DNA of 53,258 bases from Deltaproteobacteria bacterium (GTDB lineage Bacteria; Myxococcota_A; Polyangia; Haliangiales; Haliangiaceae). Under the pieces are notes generated by a model. That model was not told the DNA's origin. It saw only the letters and a list, made by a program, of their open reading frames with translations, and did not search any database. This document shows positions 45,212 to 53,258 of this stretch, piece after piece. Both the position numbers and the translations under genes were made by a program. Location: assembly GCA_019237945.1 (NCBI GenBank), contig JAFAOG010000406.1, positions 1 to 53,258 on the forward strand, written 5' to 3'. Position 1 is the first letter of the stretch. Each line of letters starts with the position of its first letter.

Positions 45212-45694
45212 ATGTGCGGGGCGATGGTGTGGTGCGATGACGATGTATTGCTGGCGTATGCGGATCTCGTCGATGCGTGCGCGGCGCTGCGCGTGGCGTG
45301 GCGGAAGTACAGCGGGCGCGCGCGGCTCGAGCACGTGAGCCTGCTGTGCGATGCGCGGATGGAGCGCGCGTTCGTGATGCAGGCGGCGGATGAAGCGAGG
45401 GCGGCGGTGCGCGCGGCGTATGTGGCGATCGTCGCGCTCGGGCAGGTGGTGCTCGGCGAGCGCGAGCTGCGCGGGTCCCCGGGCGCGAGTGCGTTCGCGG
45501 CGCGCGGGCCGGCGGCGAGCGGTGCGGCCGTCGACGACGAGCTCGAGGCGGTGTGGCGGCTGGTCGGCGTCGTTCTCGATGTGATGGCGCCGTACGTGAG
45601 CGATGCGGATCAGGTGCTGCGGCGCGTGCTGCTCGATGGCGAGCTGCTCGACGATGCGATCACGCGCCTCGAGGAGGGATCCATCGCGCGCTGA
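45212..45694 (+). CDS. Conserved-looking helical protein of unknown function
   Basis: The 160-residue protein has no signal peptide and no recognised domain. It is Ala/Arg/Asp-rich and mostly helical (LLAYADLVDACAALRVAWRKY, VWRLVGVVLDVMAPYVSD). The ATG at 45212 is chosen, and 45224 is an alternative. It lies 28 nt after the P-loop kinase gene on the same strand, which suggests an operon. Confidence 0.6.
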   Translation: MCGAMVWCDDDVLLAYADLVDACAALRVAWRKYSGRARLEHVSLLCDARMERAFVMQAADEARAAVRAAYVAIVALGQVVLGERELRGSPGASAFAARGPAASGAAVDDELEAVWRLVGVVLDVMAPYVSDADQVLRRVLLDGELLDDAITRLEEGSIAR

Positions 45695-45701
45695 CGTTCG
45701 A

Positions 45702-46352
45702 TCAATCGCGCGCGGATGTTCCGAACAGCGTGTCGGCGATCGGGAAGGTGATGTTGAAGTTGACCGTCGTCATGCGGCGCAGGTCGTGATGGATCGTGTG
45801 ATGGCGGCGCAGGCGGCGCACGAGCCACAGGCGCCCGACCCAGGAGGACTCGGGCTGGTGATAGGACCAGTGCAGCCACTCGTACGACAGGAAGTACGAG
45901 ACGGCGGTCGCCGCGAACAGCCAGCCGAGGTTCGGCGTGCCGAGGAAGCCGACGAGCAGACCGAGCGGCGTCGCGAGGCCGCCGAGGAAGAAGACGAGCA
46001 TGATCGGCGGGAACAGGACCATCTGGAAATCGCGCGGTGATTCGGCGGCCATGCGGTCGTGCGTGTAGAAGTGATGATGCTGGAGCGTGTGGCGCTCGAA
46101 GATCAGCGCGAGGCCGCGGCGGCGGTGGTGCATCGGACCGCGGTGGCCGAAGTACTCGCCGAGGTTCGCGACGATGAAGAACACCGGCACCATCGCGAGC
46201 TCCCACGCGTGCGGCGCGTGCACCCGCGAGATGGCGAACGCGATCGCCGCGAGCGAGACGACCGAGGTGGTCGCGAAGTGCAGCCAGCCGGAGTAGCGCG
46301 GGCCGATGTGCTCGGCGCGGTACTGCATGCGGAAGGCGGCCACGTCCCCCAT
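45702..46352 (-). CDS. Fatty acid hydroxylase/sterol desaturase superfamily protein
   Basis: The 216-residue integral membrane protein shows the histidine clusters of di-iron lipid hydroxylases: H70-x4-HH (GHRGPMHH), HTLQHHHF (88-94), and HHTIHH near residue 190. About four membrane helices surround them. It probably hydroxylates a lipid; the substrate is unknown. The last cluster is followed by DLRRMTTVNFNITFPIAD, characteristic of this superfamily. Confidence 0.88.
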   Translation of the reverse strand: MGDVAAFRMQYRAEHIGPRYSGWLHFATTSVVSLAAIAFAISRVHAPHAWELAMVPVFFIVANLGEYFGHRGPMHHRRRGLALIFERHTLQHHHFYTHDRMAAESPRDFQMVLFPPIMLVFFLGGLATPLGLLVGFLGTPNLGWLFAATAVSYFLSYEWLHWSYHQPESSWVGRLWLVRRLRRHHTIHHDLRRMTTVNFNITFPIADTLFGTSARD

Positions 46353-46411
46353 CCGCCGAGCATAGCAGTCGGGGAAATTCGGAACGGCACGTCCGTTGCT
46401 GCACCCAGGCC

Positions 46412-47017
46412 ATGCGCCTGGTCGCCGTTGCCATCGTGCTCGCCGCGAGCAGCGCGCATGCGGACGGCTACTTCTACGAGCAGTCGTACGGGGTTTCGAG
46501 CGTGCGCGGGGCGGGCGCGATGGGCGTCGGGACGGGGATGCGCGTGCGCCTCGGGTTCGGCGTGCGGGTGGGCGAGGTCGCGCTCGAGCCGTGGATGGCG
46601 GCGGACCTGACGCTCGATCGCACCGGCGCGACGTATGGGCTTGGCGGCGAGCCGGCGATGGGACACGCCGATCTCACCGGCGTCGGATTCGACGCGCGGT
46701 GGGACGCAGCCATCGCCGAGCATCTCGCGATCTACGTACGTGGCGGGCCGCGCATCGGCGGCGGCACCGGGACGTTCGCGACGTACAACGGGCTCGGGCT
46801 CGGTGCAGGCACCGGCATCATGCTGCGCGGTCGCGTGCGCGCGCTCGGCTTCGTGTGGGCGCCGCTGTTCTGGCTGCCGCGCGGCCCGAAAGTGATCGGC
46901 GCGCTGTTCCTCGACCAGGGCGTGGATTGGTACCACTTCCGGTCGGGGAGCAGCGCGCCGCTCGATTTGCCGATCGTGTCGACGAACGTCGGGTTCGCGA
47001 TCGGCAGCGACTTCTAG
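46412..47017 (+). CDS. Small exported beta-barrel-like protein
   Basis: The 201-residue protein has a signal peptide (MRLVAVAIVLAASSAHA, cleaved at about 17). The mature part is Gly/aromatic rich with alternating strands (GMRVRLGFGVRVGEVALEPW, LDLPIVSTNVGFAIGSDF), ending in Phe, typical of outer-membrane barrels assembled by BamA. No family is recognised. It overlaps the convergent 47014 gene by 4 nt. Confidence 0.75.
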   Translation: MRLVAVAIVLAASSAHADGYFYEQSYGVSSVRGAGAMGVGTGMRVRLGFGVRVGEVALEPWMAADLTLDRTGATYGLGGEPAMGHADLTGVGFDARWDAAIAEHLAIYVRGGPRIGGGTGTFATYNGLGLGAGTGIMLRGRVRALGFVWAPLFWLPRGPKVIGALFLDQGVDWYHFRSGSSAPLDLPIVSTNVGFAIGSDF

Positions 47018-47415
47018 CGGTTCGCGTACGACGAGGTCGAGAACTGACCGGTGTCGCCGGCGTCCGCGTTGCTGCGCTCACCGACGAGCCAGTCGCGCGC
47101 CATCAGGCCGAGGTGCTCCATCGCCGCCTGACGGATCAGGCGCATGCCGAGCGCGGAGATGCCGGCCATCAGGAGCCCGCCGACGCGGCTGTGGTTCGGC
47201 ATCGGACGGGCGAGGCCGATGATCGCGCCGACGCCGGCCGCGATGCCGATCGCCGCGAACGGGTGATCGACGATCGACTCGCGGACCTCGATGCGCTTCA
47301 GCGTGCGGCCGACCTGGCCGAGCTTGTCCTTGACGGCGTCCTTCGCAGCCGCGATGCGACCGCGCGACTCCTCGAGACCAGACTGCGGAACGTTTTCAAA
47401 GTTGGTGGTTTCCAT
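47014..47415 (-). CDS. YqjD/DUF883-like membrane protein
   Basis: The 133-residue protein has an N-terminal helical region (ESRGRIAAAKDAVKDKLGQV) and a hydrophobic segment HPFAAIGIAAGVGAIIGLA (about 52-70) that corresponds to the ElaB/YqjD C-terminal membrane helix. An additional C-terminal stretch (LLMAGISALGMRL and a Ser-rich end) is not usual in the family. An AGGAAG site lies in front of its ATG. It is separated by 5 nt from the upstream paralogue, so one operon. Confidence 0.78.
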   Translation of the reverse strand: METTNFENVPQSGLEESRGRIAAAKDAVKDKLGQVGRTLKRIEVRESIVDHPFAAIGIAAGVGAIIGLARPMPNHSRVGGLLMAGISALGMRLIRQAAMEHLGLMARDWLVGERSNADAGDTGQFSTSSYANR

Positions 47416-47420
47416 GGTGG

Positions 47421-47678
47421 TTACTTCCTCAGCATCCGGACCGCGAGATAGCCGATACCGAACGCGATCCCGAGGGCCGCGAACGGGTGCTCCTTGACCA
47501 GCGCGCTGACGCGACCGAGCGCCGCGCTGCCCTTGTCGAACGCGACGTCTTTCGCATCGACGAGGCGATCCTTGATCTGATTGGCGCGCTCGCCGCTCGC
47601 GTCGACGAGATTCTTCACGCTGTCTTTCAGGTTGCCCATGCGGTCGTCGAGGGCGCCGCTCGTTCCGTTCTTGTTCAT
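47421..47678 (-). CDS. YqjD/ElaB-family (DUF883) membrane-anchored protein
   Basis: The 85-residue protein has an amphipathic helical N-terminal part (MGNLKDSVKNLVDASG, KDRLVDAKDVAFDKG) and a C-terminal helix HPFAALGIAFGIGYLAVRM ending in RK, typical of DUF883/YqjD, which anchors ribosomes to the inner membrane during stress or stationary phase. The ATG at 47678 is preceded by GGGAG. It shares the HPFAAxGIA core with the next gene, indicating duplication. Confidence 0.85.
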   Translation of the reverse strand: MNKNGTSGALDDRMGNLKDSVKNLVDASGERANQIKDRLVDAKDVAFDKGSAALGRVSALVKEHPFAALGIAFGIGYLAVRMLRK

Positions 47679-47882
47679 CGCGTCTGCTCCCTGTGAGTGT
47701 GGAACGCGTAAGAGCAAACCGGGTGCCCGTGTGGGAGGCGGAAAATCAGTCAAATCGCGCACTCAAACGTGCGCTAGCGGGGCGGCGTGCGAGTTGCGCG
47801 CACGACGTGCGCATCCGCTACGGCCGTGCGCCAGCGCGCGGTATTTCGCGCCGTCTCGCCACACTCCAGCTCCCGCGTGGGG

Positions 47883-48989
47883 TCAGCGGCGCTTGGGCGT
47901 GATCTCGCCGGCGACCTGGTCGCAGGCGGCGCGCGGCCCGACCGGCACCGAGGAGCCCATCTGCGGCGTCCAGCGAGGCCGGCGGATGGTCGGGACGAGC
48001 TCCGTGACACCGAACTCGAGCGCCTCGGGGTCGACGACCACGGCGTCCTCGGTCGGCGCGGCCGCGATCGCGACGTGGCGGGGCGCGCCGGCGCGGCTAC
48101 GATCGACGCCGTCGATCTCGAGGCTGTCGTACGCCGTCGTCATCTCGAGCGCGATCATGCGCGCGAGCTGGCGGATCTCGATCGCGCTGGGGCGCACGGA
48201 CGGATCCTTCGACAGCATCTTGTGGACGAGCTCGCACAGCTCCTTGGGAGCACCGCAGCGCTCCCGCAGCGGCGCGACCTCGGACATCAGGTGCATCGAG
48301 ACGACCTCGGCGAGCGTGCGGCCGTCGAACGGCGGGTGGCCGGTCAGCGCTTCGTACGCGATCACGCCGAGCGAGTAGATATCGCAGGGCGCCGCGATGT
48401 TGCGGCCGGTCGCCTGCTCGGGGCTCATGTAGATCGGCGTTCCCGGCGTCAGCCCGTCGAGGGTGAGCCGTCCCATCGGCCCGAGGCGCGCGACGCCCCA
48501 GTCGATCACGCGCAGCGGGAAGTCGCGATCGTTCGGCGTCAGGATCAGGTTGTCCGGCTTGAGATCGCGGTGGACGACGCCCTTGGCGTGCACGCTCGCG
48601 AGGACGTCCGCGACGTCCGACAGCAGCTTCGCGACGTCGGCCGCGGGCAGCGGACCGTTCGCGAGCAGGCGATTGGCGAGCGTCTCGCCGACGACCAGCT
48701 CCATCGCGATCCACGGACGGTGATCGGGGAGCAGAGCGCAGTCGTACACGCCGACGATGCCGGGGTGCTTGATGTCCTCGAGGATCGACGCTTCCTGGAC
48801 GACCCGCGTCGCCATGCCCGGCTGCTTGCGGAGCTCGGGGTGCATGATCTTGATGGCGGCGCGACGCGGCAGGACGATGTGCTCGGCTTCGTAGACGGTG
48901 CCCATTCCGCCGCGCCCGATCTCGCGCACCAGTCGGTACGAACCGATGAGGCGGTCGGGCCCGAGCTCGATGGCGGGTTCGGCGGACAT
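47883..48989 (-). CDS. Soluble Ser/Thr protein kinase (DWG variant)
   Basis: The 368-residue kinase shows the Gly loop IGRGGMGTV, AAIKIMH lysine, HRDLKPDNLIL (H140) and DWG where DFG is usual (VIDWGVARLG), plus MSPEQA and a DIYSLG segment. No transmembrane helix is present. The last 60 residues (TELVPTIRRPRWTPQMGS) are a low-complexity tail. It is divergent from the next kinase gene (141-nt gap) and shares high similarity with it. Confidence 0.92.
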   Translation of the reverse strand: MSAEPAIELGPDRLIGSYRLVREIGRGGMGTVYEAEHIVLPRRAAIKIMHPELRKQPGMATRVVQEASILEDIKHPGIVGVYDCALLPDHRPWIAMELVVGETLANRLLANGPLPAADVAKLLSDVADVLASVHAKGVVHRDLKPDNLILTPNDRDFPLRVIDWGVARLGPMGRLTLDGLTPGTPIYMSPEQATGRNIAAPCDIYSLGVIAYEALTGHPPFDGRTLAEVVSMHLMSEVAPLRERCGAPKELCELVHKMLSKDPSVRPSAIEIRQLARMIALEMTTAYDSLEIDGVDRSRAGAPRHVAIAAAPTEDAVVVDPEALEFGVTELVPTIRRPRWTPQMGSSVPVGPRAACDQVAGEITPKRR

Positions 48990-49130
48990 GCACGCCTTCG
49001 TTGCAGGAACCTTGCCTAGAAAATCGCAGTCCAAAGCCGTGACTTGCGACCCCTGAGCGTGGCGAGAGCGCACGGCCGTGATCGCGCCGCGCTCGCTGGC
49101 ATGAGGTGTGCTCCAGATGCGCGCCGAACC

Positions 49131-50084
49131 ATGGTCGATGGGCCACTCCGGACCGGTACTCGCGTCAGCGCGTACGAGATCGAGAAGCTCCTCGGGACCG
49201 GCGGTATGGGCTCGGTCTACCGCGCGCGACACCTGCTCGACGAACGCGTCGTCGCCCTCAAGGTCCTGCGCGAAGATCAGCTCGAGCAAGAGCGCGCCGT
49301 CGACCGGATGATGCGCGAGGCGTCGATCCTCGCAACGGTCCCGCACGGCGGGATCCCTCGTTTCTACGAGTGCGGATTGCTCGGCGACGGCCGGCCGTGG
49401 ATCGCGATGGAGCTCGTGCAGGGCACGCCACTCGCGGTGCGCTTGCACGAAGGTCCGCTTCCGCATTGCGAGGTGCTCGACCTCGTCGGCGCCGTCAGCG
49501 GTGTGCTGGCAGCGGCGCACGCTCGTGGCGTCACGCATCGCGACCTCAAGCCCGACAACATCCTCCTCGTACCTGGAGACCCGGTGTACCCCGTGCGCGT
49601 CATCGACTGGGGCATCGCCCACCACGTCGCCGGCGCACGCTACACGAGCATGAACGAGGCGATCGGAACTCCGACGTACATGGCGCCCGAGCAGGCGCGC
49701 GGCGGTCCCACCAACGGACATTGCGACGTCTACGGCCTCGGTATCGTCGCGTATCAGGCGCTGACGGGACGGCCGCCGTTCGTCGGCAGCACGAGCGTCG
49801 AGATCCTCGTGCAGCATCTCAACAAGCCGATTCCCTCGCTCGCGCCGCGCTGCCCCGACGCACCGCTCGGCTTCGTCGAGCTCGTCGAGCACATGCTGGT
49901 CAAGTGCTACGAGTCGCGCCCGAGCGCGTCCGAGGTCGCGAACGCGGTGACCAAGCTCCGCGATGATCGCCGCCCCGCCTACGCGTGCGATGACACGGGT
50001 CCGGTCGTCATCGGCGATCTCGAGGAAGTTCCGGTCGAGAAAACGTCCCCGACCGTCCATCTGCGTCCGCAGCAGATCGAATAG
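49131..50084 (+). CDS. Soluble Ser/Thr protein kinase (DWG variant), paralogue of the divergent one
   Basis: The 317-residue kinase shows LGTGGMGSV, VALKVLREDQ, HRDLKPDNILL (H136), VIDWGIAHH (DWG), MAPEQARGG, and a DVYGLGIVAYQALTGRPPF segment. It has no transmembrane helix. Near-identical block order to the neighbour (MELV..T.L..RL, HRDLKPDN, VIDWG) indicates a local duplication. ATG at 49131 or 49101 are both possible. Its 3' end is followed in 4 nt by the stop of the opposite acidic gene. Confidence 0.92.
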   Translation: MVDGPLRTGTRVSAYEIEKLLGTGGMGSVYRARHLLDERVVALKVLREDQLEQERAVDRMMREASILATVPHGGIPRFYECGLLGDGRPWIAMELVQGTPLAVRLHEGPLPHCEVLDLVGAVSGVLAAAHARGVTHRDLKPDNILLVPGDPVYPVRVIDWGIAHHVAGARYTSMNEAIGTPTYMAPEQARGGPTNGHCDVYGLGIVAYQALTGRPPFVGSTSVEILVQHLNKPIPSLAPRCPDAPLGFVELVEHMLVKCYESRPSASEVANAVTKLRDDRRPAYACDDTGPVVIGDLEEVPVEKTSPTVHLRPQQIE

Positions 50085-50088
50085 CGAA

Positions 50089-50271
50089 TCAGAAGTAGTC
50101 AGGGCCTTCGAGCGCAACGAGCGAGTCGAGGTCGATGTCCTCGACGTCATCATCGAAGTCCATGACGCGCTCGTCGCTGTAGTCGATGCCCTCGTCGTCG
50201 TAGACGGGCTCGATCTCGAGGTCGAGCTCGTTGGACTCGATCTCCTCATCCTCTCGATGATTCGTCGGCAT
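50089..50271 (-). CDS. Highly acidic 60-residue protein
   Basis: 25 of 60 residues are Asp or Glu (REDEEIESNELDLEIEPVYD, MDFDDDVEDIDLDSLVALEG), with an aromatic C-terminus DYF. No signal peptide or family is seen; it resembles DNA-mimic or chaperone-type acidic proteins in composition only. It follows the GAF histidine kinase gene on the same strand (30-nt gap) and could be co-transcribed. Confidence 0.6.
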   Translation of the reverse strand: MPTNHREDEEIESNELDLEIEPVYDDEGIDYSDERVMDFDDDVEDIDLDSLVALEGPDYF

Positions 50272-50301
50272 GCCTGCATGATGAGCAAGCCAGGTGCCAC
50301 G

Positions 50302-51879
50302 TCACTTCGCTCGGAAGTGCCTGTCCCAACTACGGGAGCGCAACGGTGTGCGCGGCCAGGTGAAGCGAAATGTCGCGCCGCGGCCCTCTTCGGACTCGAC
50401 CCAGGCGCGCCCACCGTGCGCCTCGACGATGCGCCGCACGACGGCGAGGCCGATGCCGGTCGAGTCCGTGGCGTCGCGGGAGCGCAGCGTCTGGAACAGG
50501 CCCCAGATCTGCGCGTGGAAGCGCGGCGCGATGCCGGGGCCGTCGTCGCGCACGAAAAATTCCCATGCGTCCTCGGCGGGCTCGGCGCCCACGTCGACGC
50601 GTGTACCGCCGTGCTTGAGCGCGTTGCCGATCAGGTTCAGGAACACCTGCTCGAGCGGACTGCGCGTCGCGCGCACCGCCGGGAGCTTGCCGATGTGCAC
50701 GGTGCCCGCGGGTGCCGCGAGCAGCTCGACGATCTCGGTGACGAGCGGACCGAGCTCGAGGTCGGCGGGCTCCTCGGCGACGCGGCCGGCGCGCGAGTAG
50801 TCGAGCACGCCTTCGATCATGCCCTCGAGCTTCGCGACGCGATTGCCGATCAGGCTGACGAACTCCTGCGAGCGCGGCGTCAGGGCGCTCACCATGTCTT
50901 CTTCGATCCAGCGCGCGAGGTTCGCGATGCCGCGCAACGGGGCGCGCAGATCATGCGACGCGACGTACGCGAAGTGATCGAGGTCGCGGTTGCTCCGCTC
51001 GAGCGCGGCGATCAGGTCGTGCTGCTCGGCGAACAGACACGCGCTGTCGATCGCGGTCGCGGTCAGCGATGCGAGGCCGACGACGAGCTGCTCCGCGCGA
51101 ACGTCGAACGCGGCGCGCCGCGAGTGGCCGAGCACGATCGCGCCGAGGATGTCGCCGCGCCGGCCCTTCACGGGAGCCGCGAGGAAGCTCGTCACGCGCG
51201 CGAGCGGCACGGTCATGCCGTGGATGTCGTCGAGCCGCAGCGGGCGCGACAGCGTCGGGGGAACATCGGCGAGAAATCGGCCGGTCTCGGCGCCGGTCAG
51301 CGCGATCGCGGCCTGGACGACGCGATTCTCCACCTCGGCCGGGTCGTGCAGCGCGGCGAGCTCCTGGCCGATCCGGTTGAGCGTCTCGAGCCGGTTCGCG
51401 GCATCGCGCAGCTGCGCTTCGCGCGCGACGACATCGCGGAGCAGCAGCGCGTTCTCGACGTAGAGCGCGACGCGGCGGCTGAGCTCCTGGGCGAACTCGA
51501 GGTCGTCCCTGTCGAACGGCTCGCCGCGCACGAACGTCAGCACGCCGAGCACGCTGCCGCGGACGTGCAGCGGGACAGCGAGCACGGAGCCGAGCAGCTC
51601 CGCGATGCCGCTTCCGATCACGTGCTCGGTCGTCGGATCCATCGTGCCGGCAACCGCGAGCACGCGGCCGGCACTATCGACGACATGAATCGAGCAGACG
51701 TCCGCGAGCGATGGGACGACGATATCTGCGAGGCGGTGCAGGATCGTCAGGTAGTCATCCGACGATGCGAGCAGCGAAGACACCTCCGCGAGGACGACGA
51801 GTCGCGCGCGATCGCGAAGCGGGTCGATCCGGGCGCGTTCCTGGGTGACGCGCTCGTCCTCGTGAGACGTCTCGATCAC
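50302..51879 (-). CDS. GAF-domain sensor histidine kinase
   Basis: The 525-residue soluble histidine kinase has two GAF-like domains (about 25-165 and 175-285) and a HisKA domain with phospho-acceptor H309 (SHDLRAPLRG). The HATPase_c domain (about 400-510) has the N box LIGNALKHG, DDGPGI and GIGLAVVRRI. No transmembrane helix is seen, so the signal must be a small cytoplasmic ligand. The GTG at 51879 is chosen; a hairpin lies 2 nt before it. No response regulator is directly linked apart from the hybrid protein upstream. Confidence 0.9.
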   Translation of the reverse strand: MIETSHEDERVTQERARIDPLRDRARLVVLAEVSSLLASSDDYLTILHRLADIVVPSLADVCSIHVVDSAGRVLAVAGTMDPTTEHVIGSGIAELLGSVLAVPLHVRGSVLGVLTFVRGEPFDRDDLEFAQELSRRVALYVENALLLRDVVAREAQLRDAANRLETLNRIGQELAALHDPAEVENRVVQAAIALTGAETGRFLADVPPTLSRPLRLDDIHGMTVPLARVTSFLAAPVKGRRGDILGAIVLGHSRRAAFDVRAEQLVVGLASLTATAIDSACLFAEQHDLIAALERSNRDLDHFAYVASHDLRAPLRGIANLARWIEEDMVSALTPRSQEFVSLIGNRVAKLEGMIEGVLDYSRAGRVAEEPADLELGPLVTEIVELLAAPAGTVHIGKLPAVRATRSPLEQVFLNLIGNALKHGGTRVDVGAEPAEDAWEFFVRDDGPGIAPRFHAQIWGLFQTLRSRDATDSTGIGLAVVRRIVEAHGGRAWVESEEGRGATFRFTWPRTPLRSRSWDRHFRAK

Positions 51880-51881
51880 AC

Positions 51882-51906
51882 AGTCCTGGGCTAATGCACC
51901 AGGACT
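51882..51906 (-). promoter_or_regulatory. Hairpin immediately before the GAF kinase start
   Basis: An 8-bp perfect stem (AGTCCTGG/CCAGGACT) with a 9-nt loop ends 2 nt before the GTG at 51879. It also covers the stop of the possible 39-residue ORF upstream. It could act on translation initiation or be an attenuator-like remnant. Confidence 0.35.
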
Positions 51907-52010
51907 TTGCGGCCGAGGCGTCCGCGAACGCCCTCGACCGAGAAGATAGCGAGCTCGAGCATGCGACCGAGCACGAGCTCCAGAATCCGTGGATGATCCG
52001 CGTCCCTCAT
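51891..52010 (-). CDS. Possible 39-residue protein
   Basis: A short ORF (MRDADHPRILELVLGRMLEL...) fills the gap between the two histidine kinase genes and reads in the same direction. Its stop sits in the hairpin before the GAF kinase. The composition looks helical and amphipathic. No family or ribosome-binding site is evident. Confidence 0.3.
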   Translation of the reverse strand: MRDADHPRILELVLGRMLELAIFSVEGVRGRLGRKVLVH

Positions 52011-52102
52011 GGGCGCGGCACATGAGCACACGGCGTGCCCCGCGGATCTCCGCGATATCACGTCAACTACGTAGACGGCGCGAGACGCAGGCGCACACTG
52101 CG

Positions 52103-53194
52103 CTACTGCGACGCGAGCGGGAGTGTGAAGAAAAATCGGGCACCTTCGCCGGTGCTGCTGTCGACGGCGATGCGGCCGCCATGCGCCGCGACGATGCCCT
52201 TGGCGATCGCGAGCCCGAGGCCCGCGCCGCCCTTCTTCGTGCGGCCGCTCCAGTAGCGGTCGAACACGTGCGGCAGCTCGGTCGGGCCGATGCCGGGCCC
52301 GTGATCCTTCACGGCGACGATGGCCTGGCCGCCATCCTTGGCGACCGACAGCTCGATCGGTGCACCCTTGGCGTGCTTGAGCGAGTTGCCGATCAGGTTC
52401 GCGAGCACCTGCAGCACGCGATCGCGATCCGCCTGGACGAGGATCTGCTCCTCGGGGACGTGCGCGATGATCTTGCCGCCGGTCTCCTTCACGAGAAGCT
52501 CGTGATCGGCCGCGGCCTGGCGGATCAGCGATGCGGCGTCGGTCGCAGTCTTCTGCAGCGCCAGCGCGCCGTTCTCGATCGCGCTCGCCTCGAGCAGGTC
52601 GTGGATCAGCCGCTCCGCGCGAGCACCCGCGCGCTCGATCGCGCCGAGGTAGCGCTGCGCCGGGCCCTGCACCTCGTCCTTGAGCGCCTCCATCGCGAGG
52701 CTGATCGCGTGGAGCGGACCGCGCAGGTCGTGCGAGACGACCGCGAGGATCTCGTCGCGAGCCCGCGATGCGGCGTTCGCGCGTTCGAGCGATGCGCGCG
52801 ACTCGGCTTCCGCGCGGCCGATGCGGATCGCGAACTTGATCCGCAGGCCGAGCCGCCGCGGTGACAGATCGCCCTTGGGAATGAAGTCCGTGATGCCGGC
52901 GGCGACCGCTCGCTCGAGCAGCTCCTCGTCTTGCCGGCCCGTCACGAAGACGATCGGCGTCAGGATCCCGGATTCGCGGAGCTGCTTGGCCAGGTCCACA
53001 CCGGAGAGTCCGGGGAGGTCCTGGTCGAGCAGCAGGCAGTCGTACGTCCCTGCCTTGACCTTCGCGAGCGCCTCGCTGGAGTCACTCGCTTCGTCGATGG
53101 ACGCATCGAGGCCGCTCTGCTCGACCGACCGGCGAATTGCCAGCCGGTCGACCAGGTCGTCGTCGACGACCAGGAGACGCAGCCTCTCGGACAT
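52103..53194 (-). CDS. Receiver-HisKA-HATPase hybrid histidine kinase
   Basis: In this 363-residue protein an N-terminal receiver domain (about 5-120) has acidic D11-D13 and phospho-acceptor D57 (LLLDQDLPG). HisKA follows with H155 (SHDLRGPL), and HATPase_c (about 240-360) has LIGNSLKHAKG, DHGPGIGP and GAGLGLAIAKGI. The receiver-first order suggests the kinase is switched by phosphorylation from another kinase. It lies 11 nt after an upstream partial gene and is probably in one operon with it. Confidence 0.92.
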   Translation of the reverse strand: MSERLRLLVVDDDLVDRLAIRRSVEQSGLDASIDEASDSSEALAKVKAGTYDCLLLDQDLPGLSGVDLAKQLRESGILTPIVFVTGRQDEELLERAVAAGITDFIPKGDLSPRRLGLRIKFAIRIGRAEAESRASLERANAASRARDEILAVVSHDLRGPLHAISLAMEALKDEVQGPAQRYLGAIERAGARAERLIHDLLEASAIENGALALQKTATDAASLIRQAAADHELLVKETGGKIIAHVPEEQILVQADRDRVLQVLANLIGNSLKHAKGAPIELSVAKDGGQAIVAVKDHGPGIGPTELPHVFDRYWSGRTKKGGAGLGLAIAKGIVAAHGGRIAVDSSTGEGARFFFTLPLASQ

Positions 53195-53205
53195 CCGAGA
53201 TCAGA

Positions 53206-53258
53206 CTACTCCATGTCCCCGGGCATGCCACCCGGAGGCGGCGCAACATGCGAGGGCG
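53206..53258 (-). CDS. Partial CDS, C-terminal end only
   Basis: The last 17 codons of an ORF enter from the right edge and end SHVAPPPGGMPGDME, stop TAG at 53208-53206. It is spaced 11 nt before the hybrid kinase start, so it is likely the preceding gene of that operon. No family can be assigned. Confidence 0.5.
   Translation of the reverse strand, partial: PSHVAPPPGGMPGDME

Overview
The window is about 70% GC and densely packed, with genes on both strands, very short gaps and many 1-16 nt gene overlaps. Five Hanks-type Ser/Thr kinases, an FHA-coupled sigma-54 activator, hybrid histidine kinases, two PilZ proteins, many lipoproteins whose mature ends are Ala/Pro/Asp-rich, and two Myxo-CTERM-like tails point to a Myxococcota (deltaproteobacterial) chromosome, probably near Kofleriaceae/Haliangiales. 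That placement is an inference from gene content and style only.

Layout. 1-9.6 kb: a Cys/Ser/Gly-tailed lipoprotein, a thioredoxin-like protein, a PilZ-receiver-PATAN protein, a four-CBS protein, an SDR oxidoreductase, a DUF4186 protein, a small HTH protein translationally coupled to a membrane Ser/Thr kinase, an OmpA-type lipoprotein and a CDF metal transporter. 9.6-19 kb: DUF4184 and PF10118-like proteins, an AraC regulator, an FHA/sigma-54 activator, a four-gene exported-protein operon (PLA2-like lipoprotein, coiled-coil protein, small lipoprotein, trypsin-like protease), an enoyl-CoA hydratase and a divergent alpha/beta hydrolase. The hydrolase stop codon lies inside a 163-bp terminal-inverted-repeat element. 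19-33 kb: a membrane flavodoxin, a GH114-like lipoprotein, DarP/YjgA, an M1 peptidase-SUMF-ASCH-kinase operon, a PilZ protein, and a fusion of queuine tRNA-ribosyltransferase with an MnmC-like methyltransferase. 33-40 kb: two zinc-ribbon membrane proteins flanking a 522-nt gap that carries a c-di-GMP-I (GEMM-I) riboswitch and an intrinsic terminator but no sizeable gene, then a DUF72 protein, a membrane Ser/Thr kinase and its PATAN/TPR neighbour.

39.95-42.09 kb is compositionally distinct (AT-rich to about 55% GC). It holds a winged-helix regulator behind a cluster of TATCGGA palindromes, a solitary class-III-cyclase-like protein related in motif layout to Pycsar cyclases, and a tRNA-Gly(CCC) at its right edge, so it looks like a small acquired island. 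42-53 kb: a lipoprotein, a Rieske oxygenase, a FlgM-like peptide, a P-loop kinase, a fatty-acid-hydroxylase-superfamily protein, a pair of YqjD/DUF883-like proteins, two divergent paralogous Ser/Thr kinases with DWG in place of DFG, a tiny acidic protein and two histidine kinases.

The main theme is signal transduction (c-di-GMP, Ser/Thr phosphorylation, two-component and FHA/sigma-54) together with envelope proteins. The observations most worth following are the apparently orphan c-di-GMP riboswitch transcript, the cyclase/regulator island, the TGT-MnmC fusion and the MITE-like element.
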